From: Strix aluco
Lineage: Eukaryota > Chordata > Aves > Strigiformes > Strigidae
Direction of reading: 5' to 3'
NCBI RefSeq assembly: GCF_031877795.1
Contig: NC_133938.1
Span: 12,122,920-12,186,919 of the forward strand
Length of the DNA stretch: 64,000 nt
Shown: positions 1 to 8,939 of the stretch, in pieces
How the letters are laid out: each line of letters opens with the position of its first letter
Numbering within the stretch: the stretch's first letter is position 1
Notes under the pieces: generated by a model
What the model saw: only the letters and a program-made list of their open reading frames with translations
Told to the model about the DNA's origin: nothing
Database searches by the model: none
Program-made: the position numbers and the translations under genes

Positions 1-174
1 CCAGGGGGACACAGCACCCCCCTTTGCGATTGCCAGGGACGCCAGCAGCAGTGCCGGGCTGTGTGGGGACTGCAGGGCTCCTGCCGGTCACAAGGCCACC
101 TGCTGTCACCCGGGGTCGGCAGCAGGGAGACGAAGGGCGGTGGTGGCCGGGCGGCCCTGTTTCCGCTTTGCAGG

Positions 175-320
175 GAGCTGTTATACAAAGGCAGCAGTGA
201 TATTATTCATTAACAGTAATCTGCCATTAGAACATTGACAAATGGCCCCTCGTCGCCTGAGCATCAGTTCTTGTACAGCCCATAAAGCATGGGGACAGTT
301 TAAATATGGACCTGCTCAGC
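175..320. promoter_or_regulatory. AT-rich candidate conserved non-coding element
   Basis: A short AT-rich block with TTCATTAA, CATTAG and TTTAAATAT motifs sits abruptly inside GC-rich intron sequence. Homeodomain-core TAAT motifs are present. Regulatory function is inferred from composition and motif content only; no alignment was possible. Confidence 0.3.
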
Positions 321-1389
321 TCGGGCCGGGGGTGATCCGTCTTCCCGGCCATAGCACAGGTGCGGTGGGGCTGCCTCCAAATGAGCACATTTAGGGGGGC
401 CCTGTGCTCCCCCAACCACCCGCAGCCTGCTGGGGCGGCTGCTGGGATTGAAAAGCTCACTTCTTGCACCGCAAGTGTCTCGGCCCAGTGCACGGCAGTC
501 GTGGCGGCGCTCAGCCCTCCGAGCCCCCATGGCGGTGGCGTCCGGGTGTCTGGTCCCACGGGGAGGCGGGAGCTCTGGGGGCAGTGCCGCAGGCGGCGTG
601 CGTGGGGACACAGCCCCTTCCCTTCTCCCCAGTGCCTGGGGCGGGTGCGGAGGTCGTGCTCTCCCCAGGTGAGCATCGCTTCTCCTGGCAGCTGTTCCTG
701 CGGCACAGACGCATCGTGCCCGGGCCGTGGGCCAGCCTCCTGCTGCCGAAATCCTTGAGCTCGTCCTGGGTTCGCAGCGGTGCCGCTTTGCAGCGGCCAG
801 AGGGAGGGCAAACGCCGAGTGGTGAGCCCAGCGCTGCGGGCTGAGGGGTTTCTGCCTCCATCCCTGCAGAGGAGCGCGGTGGGAATGTCCGTCCCCCTCC
901 AAGGACAAGGGCAGCCAGCGATGCTGAACGGCAGCAAACTCCAGCCCTAATGAAAAGAGGGCTCCCGCCGCCCCACACACATGCACGTGCCCTTTTGGCG
1001 TCACTGTGGCGAGAGCTTTGCAAGAGGCAGAGAGGGCTGGGCCGTGGGTGTCGAGGCGGTGCAGCATTGCAGTGGGTAATGCTAAAACACCAGGTAGAAG
1101 GGTTAAAACCCAGCGGGGCTAAGCCAGCCAGGATGAGGGGAGGTTGGGGCAGCACATCGCCCTGCGCTGCACTGGCAGCCTGGCCAAGGAGGGTCCCAGA
1201 GGCAGCCGGGACCCAGCGCCTCGGGGTGAGCTCGACCCTGGCCATCCCGGGGCTGCCGCAGGGGCACACGGGGCGATGCTCGAAAGCAGCACGACAAGGC
1301 GAGGGGCAGGGAGGCAGGGCAGAGCCGCCGTGCTGTTTGCAGGAGGCAGGATAACCCCGGGCTGACCCCTTTCACACACACCACACAAC

Positions 1390-1720
1390 ACCCCTAAATC
1401 AATTGCATCTTATTATTACAATATCAATATACAATATTCCTACAATAACACCATTGATTTTCTACTCAGAGGCTGCACCTAAGTCTGTTTTAAAGAGGAG
1501 GGAGTTAATAGTGCCCTCATTAAAAATCTATAGATTACCCCCCACCCCCAAAAAAGAAAAAGCAGTTTATATTCATTAGGGCTATTGAATATAAAGTAAT
1601 ATGTTTGTGTAGGACATTGGAGTAATGTGATAATCCGTCCGCATATCAGGGAGAAATCCACTTAGCAACCCTGTCAGCTTGACAAGAAAAATGTGCCCAT
1701 AAAGTCGGGAATACATTGAG
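1390..1720. promoter_or_regulatory. AT-rich candidate conserved non-coding element
   Basis: About 330 bases of AT-rich, non-repetitive sequence within the GC-rich ERI3 intron. It contains ATTGCAT (POU-like), ACAATA/CATTGAT (SOX-like), several TAAT cores and CATAAAG. It lacks tandem repetition and shows no LINE or SINE similarity. This pattern is typical of vertebrate developmental enhancers, but that is an inference. Confidence 0.4.
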
Positions 1721-2124
1721 GGAGCGAGCGCGAGGAGAGCAGGGGCGCGCGTGTGTGCGCGCCTGTGCGGTACCCGCAGAGCCGTGCCGGCCGGCAGCGC
1801 GGGGCCACCTTCACCCCGTCCCCCTGCACAGGCCTGGGGACACAGGCAGGCACCCCGATGGCCTCTGGAGGTGTCCAGGGCTGAGGCATCCCGGGTGTGG
1901 TGGGGTGGGGGTGGCGGGGGTCTCCGCACCCTGCCAGCCTCTGCGGCCCCAGGCAGGGTCACCCTGACGGGACGGGGCTGGGGGTGCCAGCCTGGGTGCT
2001 GGGGCAGCCCCACCGTGGCCATGTGCCCCTCAGGGAGAGCCAGGCTGGGGGGTGTGGAGTGGGCAGGGCTGCCCGCACCCCCCTGCCTGCCTCGGACCCG
2101 GCTTGTCCCCCGCCCCGTGGTCAC

Positions 2125-2530
2125 CTTTGCAATGGATTAAGCACTGAAAGAGCAGCAAAGCAATCCCGTTTGCGCTCTCTTAGGCTGTCAATTGCCATTT
2201 TTGTAATAGAAATTCCTTTCACAAGGTAACGACGGCCAGATTTAGAGGATTTCATATTGCTAATAATTCCCCAAACAGCCATCTGACTGTGTTGTTTTAA
2301 AAGCCGCTTAGTTTTTTGCTTTGGAGTTTATGAAAATCTCCCACTCTAATATCCCGAGAGCCAGCCTATAATTGTGTTATTAAATCAATCGGAGCGGATT
2401 ACATTGTAAAATCAATAGATGGCTGTAATTGCATATTAGAAAGTTGTTCTGCTGTTGTTGATTTTTTTTTACATGGATAATTATAATAAGCATGTTTACC
2501 TTAGCGCTGATTTGGAATGAGTCTCACTAA
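2125..2530. promoter_or_regulatory. AT-rich candidate conserved non-coding element (strongest in ERI3 intron)
   Basis: A block of roughly 400 bases with sharp GC-rich borders. It carries dense homeodomain and TALE-type motifs (CTGTCAATTG, TAATAATTCC, ATCAATCGG, TGTAATTGCAT, GGATAATTATAATAAG). The sequence is complex and non-repetitive, unlike decayed transposon sequence. I infer an ancient enhancer within the ERI3/RNF220 neighbourhood. Cross-species alignment would decide. Confidence 0.45.
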
Positions 2531-3824
2531 ATGACTTATGACAAGCTTGGCACTCCCGCTGCCAGGGGACCGTGGCATCGTTTGGGACAGCGAGGACAAT
2601 GCTGCCGGTGTGGGCATGTGGGTGGCACCGACCCACTGGGGTCTCACCGGCTTTGCAGGGCGATGGCCCAGAGCCCAGGGCAGCTCCCGGTGCGAGAGCA
2701 TGTCAGGGCTTTGGGGAGATGGCTGGTGGGGTTCAGGAAGCAGCTGGTGGTCCTGAGTGTCTCCCCGGGGACCAACTTGGGGGTCCCAGGAGGTGCCGTG
2801 GGGTCTCACTGCCAGTGTAGCCGCTCCCCAGGTCTCTGTGCAGTTCCTCTTTCAGCAACAGCCAGGCCAGGGTGATGCTGCGGGCAGGGAGGTGGGCAGC
2901 GGGATGCCCGGGAGTGGTGAAGGGCAGTGGTCAGGGCTGTGCTTTCAAATCCAAGCCACTCGCCTGCCACCTGCCTGATGCAGCTCAGAAGCCAGGATTT
3001 GCTTTGTTGTTACTTTTTTGGGGGACCAGGCCAGGACTGCCTGTGGGATGGAGGTATTTTGGCCACAGATGGTTGCGCTCCCGCTGCCTCGGTTTCCCTG
3101 GCTTTCAATCACCATTTCCCTGTTAGGTCCCACTGGAAGCTGGCTCCAGGGGCAGGTCTGGTGCTGGTTTCCTGGGGGCTCAGCTGGCTGGGGGCGAGAT
3201 GGCTGGAGCAGGGGGCCCTAAGGATGGTGAGGGGCTTGAGTGAGTGGGAACAAGTGGCAGTGGGAGCTGGCACTGTGGCTTGGCAAGGCAGGACACCCAT
3301 CATCTCCAGGGCCCTTGCGGAGCCATCAGTGATACCTCGGCTAGCAGAGAGGATAGAGGCACAGAGAGATGGGCTCATCTTTGCCCCTGCGTGGGGCCGG
3401 GGACACCTCTCCTTTGTCGGGCTGTCCCCATGCCCAGCTCCCTGCCCCTGGCACATCGGCGAGGGGAAGGGGTGCCAAAGAGGTCCTGCGGGGGGACATT
3501 TGGGAGCCACATGGCTGTGACAGGGACGTTACCTCTCCCACTGCCAGCCATCAGCCAGGAGGGTCCCCAGCAGCTCAGGGCAGTGCCCTGGGGAGCTGCG
3601 CACGGGGGAAGCCCCCTGCACCTCCGACCGATGCTGGGGGACCGGTGATGGCTTTGCCACCGGGTCACCAGGCGCCGTGGGGCTGCTGGTCTGGCAGGGA
3701 GCAGTGAGGCGGCCTGGCAGCCCCATCCCTGCGGGCAGACGCCTGGCAGCAGGGCAGCGCTGCCCGTCTGTGCAGGGCCCTCAATCCGGCACACGGCTCT
3801 GTCAGCAGGCAGCCTGCTGTCTCC

Positions 3825-4045
3825 TAGACAGTGAAATATGGCCACAATTAGCCCGGATACAGTTCAATTATGATAAACAGCGTTTGCACCCTTTAAGCCG
3901 TGATTAAAAGGCCTCCTCCCGTTGATAGAGAGACCTAATTTCACATTATTATCGCTGTAGCTTGATTATAAAGCACTCCCTGGATTTACAGTTGGGAGAT
4001 GGATGTGGAGGCTTCTTTATCATTTACACATCAGTAATGATGCAG
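3825..4045. promoter_or_regulatory. AT-rich candidate conserved non-coding element
   Basis: AT-rich island containing CACAATTAG, TTCAATTATG, GTGATTAAAAGG, CCTAATTTCACATTATTATC and CAGTAATGATG. TAAT cores and GATA-like TTATC motifs are spread across about 220 bases between GC-rich flanks. Function is inferred from composition only. Confidence 0.4.
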
Positions 4046-4189
4046 CCTTCCCTCCACCACAACATCCATCCAGCAGCGGCGAGGAGAGGGGGGCCCTGCC
4101 TGCGCCCCCCCCCCCTCCCGGGGCACCCTCTCCCCGTGTCAGCCGGGCCCCGCTGCCACACGCAAGTGGGCAAAGTCACCCTTACGGTA

Positions 4190-4500
4190 ACAGCTTGATA
4201 AATGGGCGGGCGGTAATGAAATGGAGACATCAAGGCGTGGGGCGAGGAAGAAAGAGTGGTAATCGGAACGAGTGGAGCTGTCCCGAAACGGAGGGGAGCG
4301 GGAAGAAGGATCGCCTCTGCGCCGTGTGCTGTCAAGGGAGAAATTACACATTTACTCTTGCTTTTTCTTAAGGAGACGGCCCTCATAGATCAAAACATGG
4401 ATTTACAAGCCAATTTTCAACATGAAATATAGACACCAGGAATCAATTTAAGCCCGGCTTCTATTTTAGCAAACGGTGCCTGAGTTTAGTCCCAGGTAAA
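4190..4500. promoter_or_regulatory. AT-rich candidate conserved non-coding element
   Basis: Mixed block with GCTTGATAAATGGG, GGTAATGAAATGG and, from about 4340, a continuous AT-rich run (TTACAAGCCAATTTTC, GGAATCAATTTAAGC, CCAGGTAAATAAC). It is the last such island before the terminal ERI3 exon. Regulatory function is inferred. Confidence 0.35.
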
Positions 4501-5359
4501 TAACACCAGCCGGAGCCTTCCCCCTCCCCGGCTTGCCACCCCGCTACCGCTCGCTCTGGCGGCCGCGTCGGCTGCGGCCCTGCCCTGGGGACGGCTGTGG
4601 TTTGCCGGCTCTGCCACCCGTCACTTGTCAGCCTGGAGCCAGCGGGCACAGGGCAGCACCGAGGGCTGGCTCTGGTGAGGACAGGGATGGGGACAACCCC
4701 GATCCGCAGCGGTGAGCAGAGCGTCAGGTGCCACGCAGCCCCTGCCTGAGGAGGGCGAAGGGAAGGAGGGGCCCCTCCTTGGCTGGTGGAGGGCAGCTCC
4801 GGCATCCCTGGCTATCCCCATCGCAGTGCAGGGACATCCCCTTTGCTGGCCAGTGGCACCGAGGGCCAGGGGTGCTGGAAGAGGAGACTGGGGTGACCAG
4901 CACTGGGCTTGCAGGGAGGCAGCCACTGGCCCAGAGCTGGGGGCCAGCGTGGGTCCAGCTTGCAGGAACGCTGCTTTCCCCATCCACTGGCTCCCCGCAG
5001 GTGGACCGTGGGGCAAACCCCAGCCTGGAGGAGCCAGGGATGCGTCAGCCAGCAGCCTGGGCGATGCCGCTGCCCCAGGCAGGCCTCCAGGTCCTGGGCA
5101 TCGATCCGTCCCAGTGCAGCGCGGGGCCGTACTGGCAAGCGGGTGGCCAGTGCTGGGGAGCCGGGAACCCCGCACGCGCCCCACACCACTGCAAGGCACT
5201 TGGGACAGAGTGCCTGGCTGGAGCTGCACGGCCCCCTCAAAAGGGGACATGGGGGGCCGTGCAGCTCCGGGCACAGCCCCAGCCTGGGTCTCAAGCTTGA
5301 TCCAGCAGCTCCCAGTCGGATCGAGGCTCTAACCCGGCATCTCCGTGCTCTCTCCACAG

Positions 5360-5442
5360 ACGACTGTAAGAACATCGCCAACATCATGAAGACACTGGCC
5401 CATAGAGGCTTCATCTTCAAGCAGACCTCCAAACCCTTTTGA
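5360..5442 (+). CDS. ERI3: ERI3 terminal coding exon (partial gene, C-terminus)
   Basis: ERI3 (prion-protein interacting, ERI1-family) is a DEDDh 3'-5' exonuclease. The exon opens in phase 1 after a clean acceptor: AC completes an Asp codon from the previous exon. It then encodes 26 residues running from DCKNIANIMKTL to FKQTSKPF and a TGA at 5440-5442, the characteristic ERI3 C-terminus. I recall one difference from human, His for Tyr in the LAHRGF segment. In this family the active-site motif is H-x4-D; the His lies in the missing upstream exon, and the first full Asp codon here (5362-5364) fits the final acidic ligand. Only this exon is in the window, and the rest of the gene lies to the left. 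It is convergent with DMAP1, as in human. Confidence 0.95.
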
Positions 5443-6975
5443 TCCCCGAGGCAAGCCAGGCAAGGGCTGCATGCGCCCGGCGCCGGCGAGGCGGGGAGGA
5501 CGGGCTCCAGCATTTAAAAAAAACGGCAACCGAGGCCAGAGGAACCGACAAAAAATCTCAATTTCAGCTGTTAACTCCAGTAGAGGTTGTATATATGGGA
5601 AGGCAAATCTGTGTAGACCTGATGTGACTCCCTCTCTGGGCTGCTCCGGACATTATGCCATGCTAGCGGACAGCCGCGTAGGGCGCTTGCACCACATTTT
5701 AGACTCGTAGTTTGTTCTTTTTCTTTGGCTCCCGATTTCCGTCCCTCCCTCCATACCCCACCCCGTCCTCCCTCTCCCGCCCCGTAGCCAGAGCATCCCC
5801 CCCATCTCCTCCCCGGCATGGGCCGTCCCCGCCTTCCCTTCTTCTTTCTTTTCTCTGGTTTTGTTTTCAGGCCTCGATGGCTGCTGCAGCGAGGCCGGCG
5901 TGTGCCCGCGCCCGGGCAGCGCTCACGGAGGCTCAGCAGTGTCGAGACGGCCCCTCGCCCTCCCCGCCAGCCCCCCCGCCTCTCCCCCGAGCGCCTTTTC
6001 CCCTTTTTGAGTCAACACTAACCCCTCTCTGACTCCTGTATGTGACAAACGCGATCCGTCTCTTTATGTTCAAGGTGAAGTGCCTGTATTCTCCGCTGCA
6101 GAGCCCCTGGCAGCCCCACCGTGGGCTGCGGGGCCCCGGAGGGCTCCCTTCAGTGGGGCGGGGGCCCGGCGGGTGGGCAGGCGGCAGGAGGGAGGTGACA
6201 GTGTCCGCGCAGAGCCCCGTCCCGTCCCCTCCCCGTCCCCGCCCCGTCTGCTCGTGCCTCTTGCGGGGCTGGGTGGGATGCCCAGCCCTGCCCTGGCCCC
6301 GCCAACCGATTCCAGCTCCACCGGGGACAGGCCCGCCGCGGCACCGCGTCCGTTGCCGGCGGTGGACGTGCCAGCGCGCGCTGGCCCCCGGCCCACAGGT
6401 ACCCGAGCAGGGGAGCTGCAAATTGCCCCAGGCCCCTGACCCCGCTCCCCTCCAACCCCGTCCAGCCCCCCTCGGTTCCCGAGCTGAGGCTTGCCCCCCG
6501 CCCCCCCCCCCCCTCCACGTGCCCACGGTCCCCGCAGGCCGTGCCGTGCCCCTCGCAGGTCCCCGCGGACGCTCAGCAGCAGCTGGCTTGTTGCCTGAGA
6601 GAGTTGCCGAGCACATCCCCTCCGGCTGGGTGGGCTCCCAGCCGGCCAGGGCGGTTGGGGGGCAGCCGTGGGGCAGGCTGAGGGCACACGGCCCCCCGGT
6701 GTCACCCAGCCCCGGGGCCCTGCTGAATGGAGCCCTCGTCCGGGCGCTGACCTGCAGGGAGGCTGCAGCCCCGGGCCCGTGCGTGCATGGCCTGGAGCAA
6801 AGCCGGTGACGGCAGCCAGAAGGGCAATACAGGCACTGAACTTGGCGGTACATGACTGCATGGTGTGTGGTGTTCCAGTTAAACCAACCGATAATGCAAA
6901 CCCAGCATTTTCATTGTCTAGTTATTCCAATCCTTGCTGTAAATGTGCCACATGAATAAAGTTTGGGGGTAAAGG
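5443..6975 (+). other. ERI3: ERI3 3' UTR
   Basis: Follows the ERI3 stop without further coding signal. It ends shortly after the first good polyadenylation signal downstream, an AATAAA at 6955-6960 followed by G/T-rich sequence. The exact cleavage site is estimated. A compact AT-richer stretch at 6030-6075 and another at 6850-6960 stand out from the very GC-rich middle (5760-6750). Confidence 0.75.
6955..6960 (+). terminator. ERI3: ERI3 polyadenylation signal AATAAA
   Basis: Canonical AATAAA about 1.5 kb after the ERI3 stop codon, with a GT-rich downstream element (GTGCGAGTGTGTACGGGG) within 50 bases. Confidence 0.8.
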
Positions 6976-7690
6976 AGCCCGGGCTGTGCCCATGCATGTG
7001 CGAGTGTGTACGGGGGGCAGAGGCAGGGCTGTGCCGCCTGGGTACGCGGGAGCAGGGTGCCCCACCAGCAGGGCTGCCCTCCCTGGGGTATGCACCTCAC
7101 CATGTCCATGCTCCCCAAAAAGGCAAAATCTTGGCTGTGAAAGAGAGCACTGCCCCACTCCCCAGCACGGGCACCGCAGGTGGGCCCAGCAGTCTCCCCC
7201 ACCGCCTCACCTTTGCTCGTGCCCCAGGACAGCTCTGCCCCGCAGATGCCACCAGCCTGTCCCAGCAGGGCTGCACCCATGGGTGCGCCCCAGCACAGCC
7301 TTCTGCCTGGTGCAGGGTGACAGCCACCACCGCATCCCACTGGCATCTGTCACCCTGCCCTACAGCCTGGCACGTTGTACCTGCACAGCCGCTACCGCAC
7401 TTGGAGCATCTCCCCTAGAGGCTGGAGCCAGCGTGGCTCTGCCCGGGGCACCTGCTCTGCCCCGGGCTGCAGAGCCAGCACACATGCAGCACCATGATGG
7501 GTGGGAGCCGCGCCCGGCCACACAGGAGCTGCCACCGCATCCAGGTGCCCAAGGGAGCTGCCCGGGGCCACCAGGTGACAGGGATGCCGCTGTGCAGCTG
7601 GCACGGAGTGGGCAGCTCCTGGAGGGAAGGGGCAGCCCCTGCCCACTTGCTCCAAGCAAAGGTCACAGGGGTTTTAATGGCTCCCTCTGT
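6976..7690. other. Convergent intergenic gap ERI3/DMAP1
   Basis: About 700 bases between the inferred ERI3 and DMAP1 polyadenylation sites. The sequence is GC-rich with no coding, RNA or repeat feature recognised. Its limits depend on the inferred 3' ends. Confidence 0.5.
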
Positions 7691-7699
7691 GCAGCCCCT

Positions 7700-8930
7700 G
7701 ATCAGCTTTATTGACCTATTTTCGATGGAGTCATCTAATTAGTTTTCTATGAAAACTAAGAACTTGGCCTTTGCCCTTTACTCCTGCAGGCGAGAATGTG
7801 ACTCAGAGGACGTTGTCACGGCAGATCGATTGCCAGTTACACTTGAAAGGCAGCGTGGAGGGGACACGGGGTGGGCAGCGGGGCTGCAGCCCGGAGCGGG
7901 GCACGCAGCCGGGGCCACCTGTGCCCAAGTGCATGAACCCAGGCTCCCATCGCTGGCTTCAGCATCACCTCAGCCCCTCCAAAGCCTTGCAAAGTGTGGG
8001 GCGCAGGGACCAGGGGCCCCTCGCACCACAGACTGAAGCCAGAGGTGTCTGCCTACCTTGGGCAGGGCAGCAGGAGGAGGAACTGGGCCTGACGGCAAGT
8101 GCTGGGGAAAACACGAGTGTTTCCTGGCAGGCGCATCACCTCACCCAGGCGAGGCAGTGCTTGCAGGCATGGGGCACGCAGGAGCCACCGGAGGAGAGCA
8201 GCTACACTGGGGCCAGGCCTGTGGGGTGCTGGAGGGAGCTCCCCAGCCTGCTGCAAGCAGCGTTGCAGCAGTCTGGAGCAGGACCTGGCAGCCCCGAAGG
8301 CAGCAGGAGCTGCAGCAACCCCCACTGCAGCGCTGCAGCAGAGGCAGGCAGGGCCACCAGTATGGCTACTGGCACCCGACCTGCCCGCGGTGGAGATGAG
8401 ACAGCTCACACCATCTCCTGATCCATGTGGGCTCACCAGGGCTAATGATGACTCTGCTCCAGTACAAGTGATGGGGTTTGTATTTACAGGGATGCTCACA
8501 AAAATGTGGCATGTTAAAGAAAAAAAAAAGAAATTACCAGAACAAAGCACACTAGCATTAGCGGCGCGGGGCAGCCATGCACAGCCTCGGGCAGAGCAGC
8601 AGCCCCCAGCAGAGCCCAGCGTGGCCCCGGGGCCACCCTCCAGCACCTGCTGCAGGTGCTCGGAGGTCAGACGGCTCTGGAGGTCTGATGGGGCTGTGGC
8701 CGCGGTGCTGGGCAGGGGATGGCTCCCACTGTTCTCTGGAGAGCTGTATTGTTTGCCCCAACAAGGCCCCCATCCCGCCCCACAGCTGCAGGCAGCCAGC
8801 TGTCCCTGGGGGTTCTGGGGCAGGACAGCACTGACCCTGCACACAGCTCTGCACCTCCTCCTCACCCGGCGCAGGGGGCTCACCGCTTCTTCACCTTCTT
8901 GACAGAAGAGGAGCTGGAGGCCAATTCCCT
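7700..8930 (-). other. DMAP1: DMAP1 3' UTR (inferred)
   Basis: Follows the DMAP1 terminal exon stop. The first minus-strand AATAAA downstream is at 7712-7707, with a weaker ATTAAA at 7678-7673, giving a UTR of about 1.2 kb. The first 50 bases (8930-8880) still read in frame as the family's serine/lysine tail (see the terminal exon). A moderately AT-rich stretch with an A-run lies at 8440-8560. The end point is an estimate. Confidence 0.5.
7707..7712 (-). terminator. DMAP1: Candidate DMAP1 polyadenylation signal
   Basis: Reads AATAAA on the minus strand and is the first canonical signal after the DMAP1 stop. Its downstream GU-rich element is weak, so use is uncertain. Confidence 0.4.
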
Positions 8931-8939
8931 TCACTTTCT
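8931..8939 (-). CDS. DMAP1: DMAP1 terminal coding exon with early in-frame stop
   Basis: The acceptor (pyrimidine-rich, then GGAGCAG) is followed by AGA AAG TGA. The TGA is at 8933-8931. Past it, the same frame reads Arg-Glu-Leu-Ala-Ser5-Val-Lys-Lys-Val-Lys-Lys-Arg and a second TGA at 8882-8880. This lines up residue for residue with the human tail (RK-R-RESASSSSSVKKAKKP). The first TGA sits exactly where human has Arg, consistent with a CGA to TGA transition. Either the protein truly ends two residues into this exon, or this copy carries a nonsense variant or sequence error. Confidence 0.85.
   Translation of the reverse strand, partial: RK

Larger units (their letters stand above)
1..5359 (+). 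other. ERI3: ERI3 last intron (3' part)
   Basis: This stretch lies upstream of the terminal ERI3 exon and shows no ERI3 coding exon. I looked for the family's penultimate-exon residues (the QHIGRPHSGI region) and did not find them, so it is treated as intron of at least 5.36 kb. Composition alternates between GC-rich, repeat-poor sequence and AT-rich blocks near 175-320, 1390-1720, 2125-2530, 3825-4045 and 4190-4500, which are annotated separately. Open frames here on both strands come from GC-rich composition and have no recognisable protein features. The splice acceptor at 5358-5359 (a pyrimidine tract, then CAG) marks its end. Confidence 0.8.

Noticed and set aside
5933-6861. Long frames on both strands in the ERI3 3' UTR
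   Set aside because: Pro/Arg/Gly/Ala-rich translations on overlapping frames of both strands indicate GC-rich composition, not genes.
8053-8934. 293-codon minus-strand frame overlapping the last DMAP1 exon in another phase
   Set aside because: It is entered only by shifting the acceptor by two bases. Its translation has no family resemblance, whereas the other frame shows the DMAP1 Ser/Lys tail.
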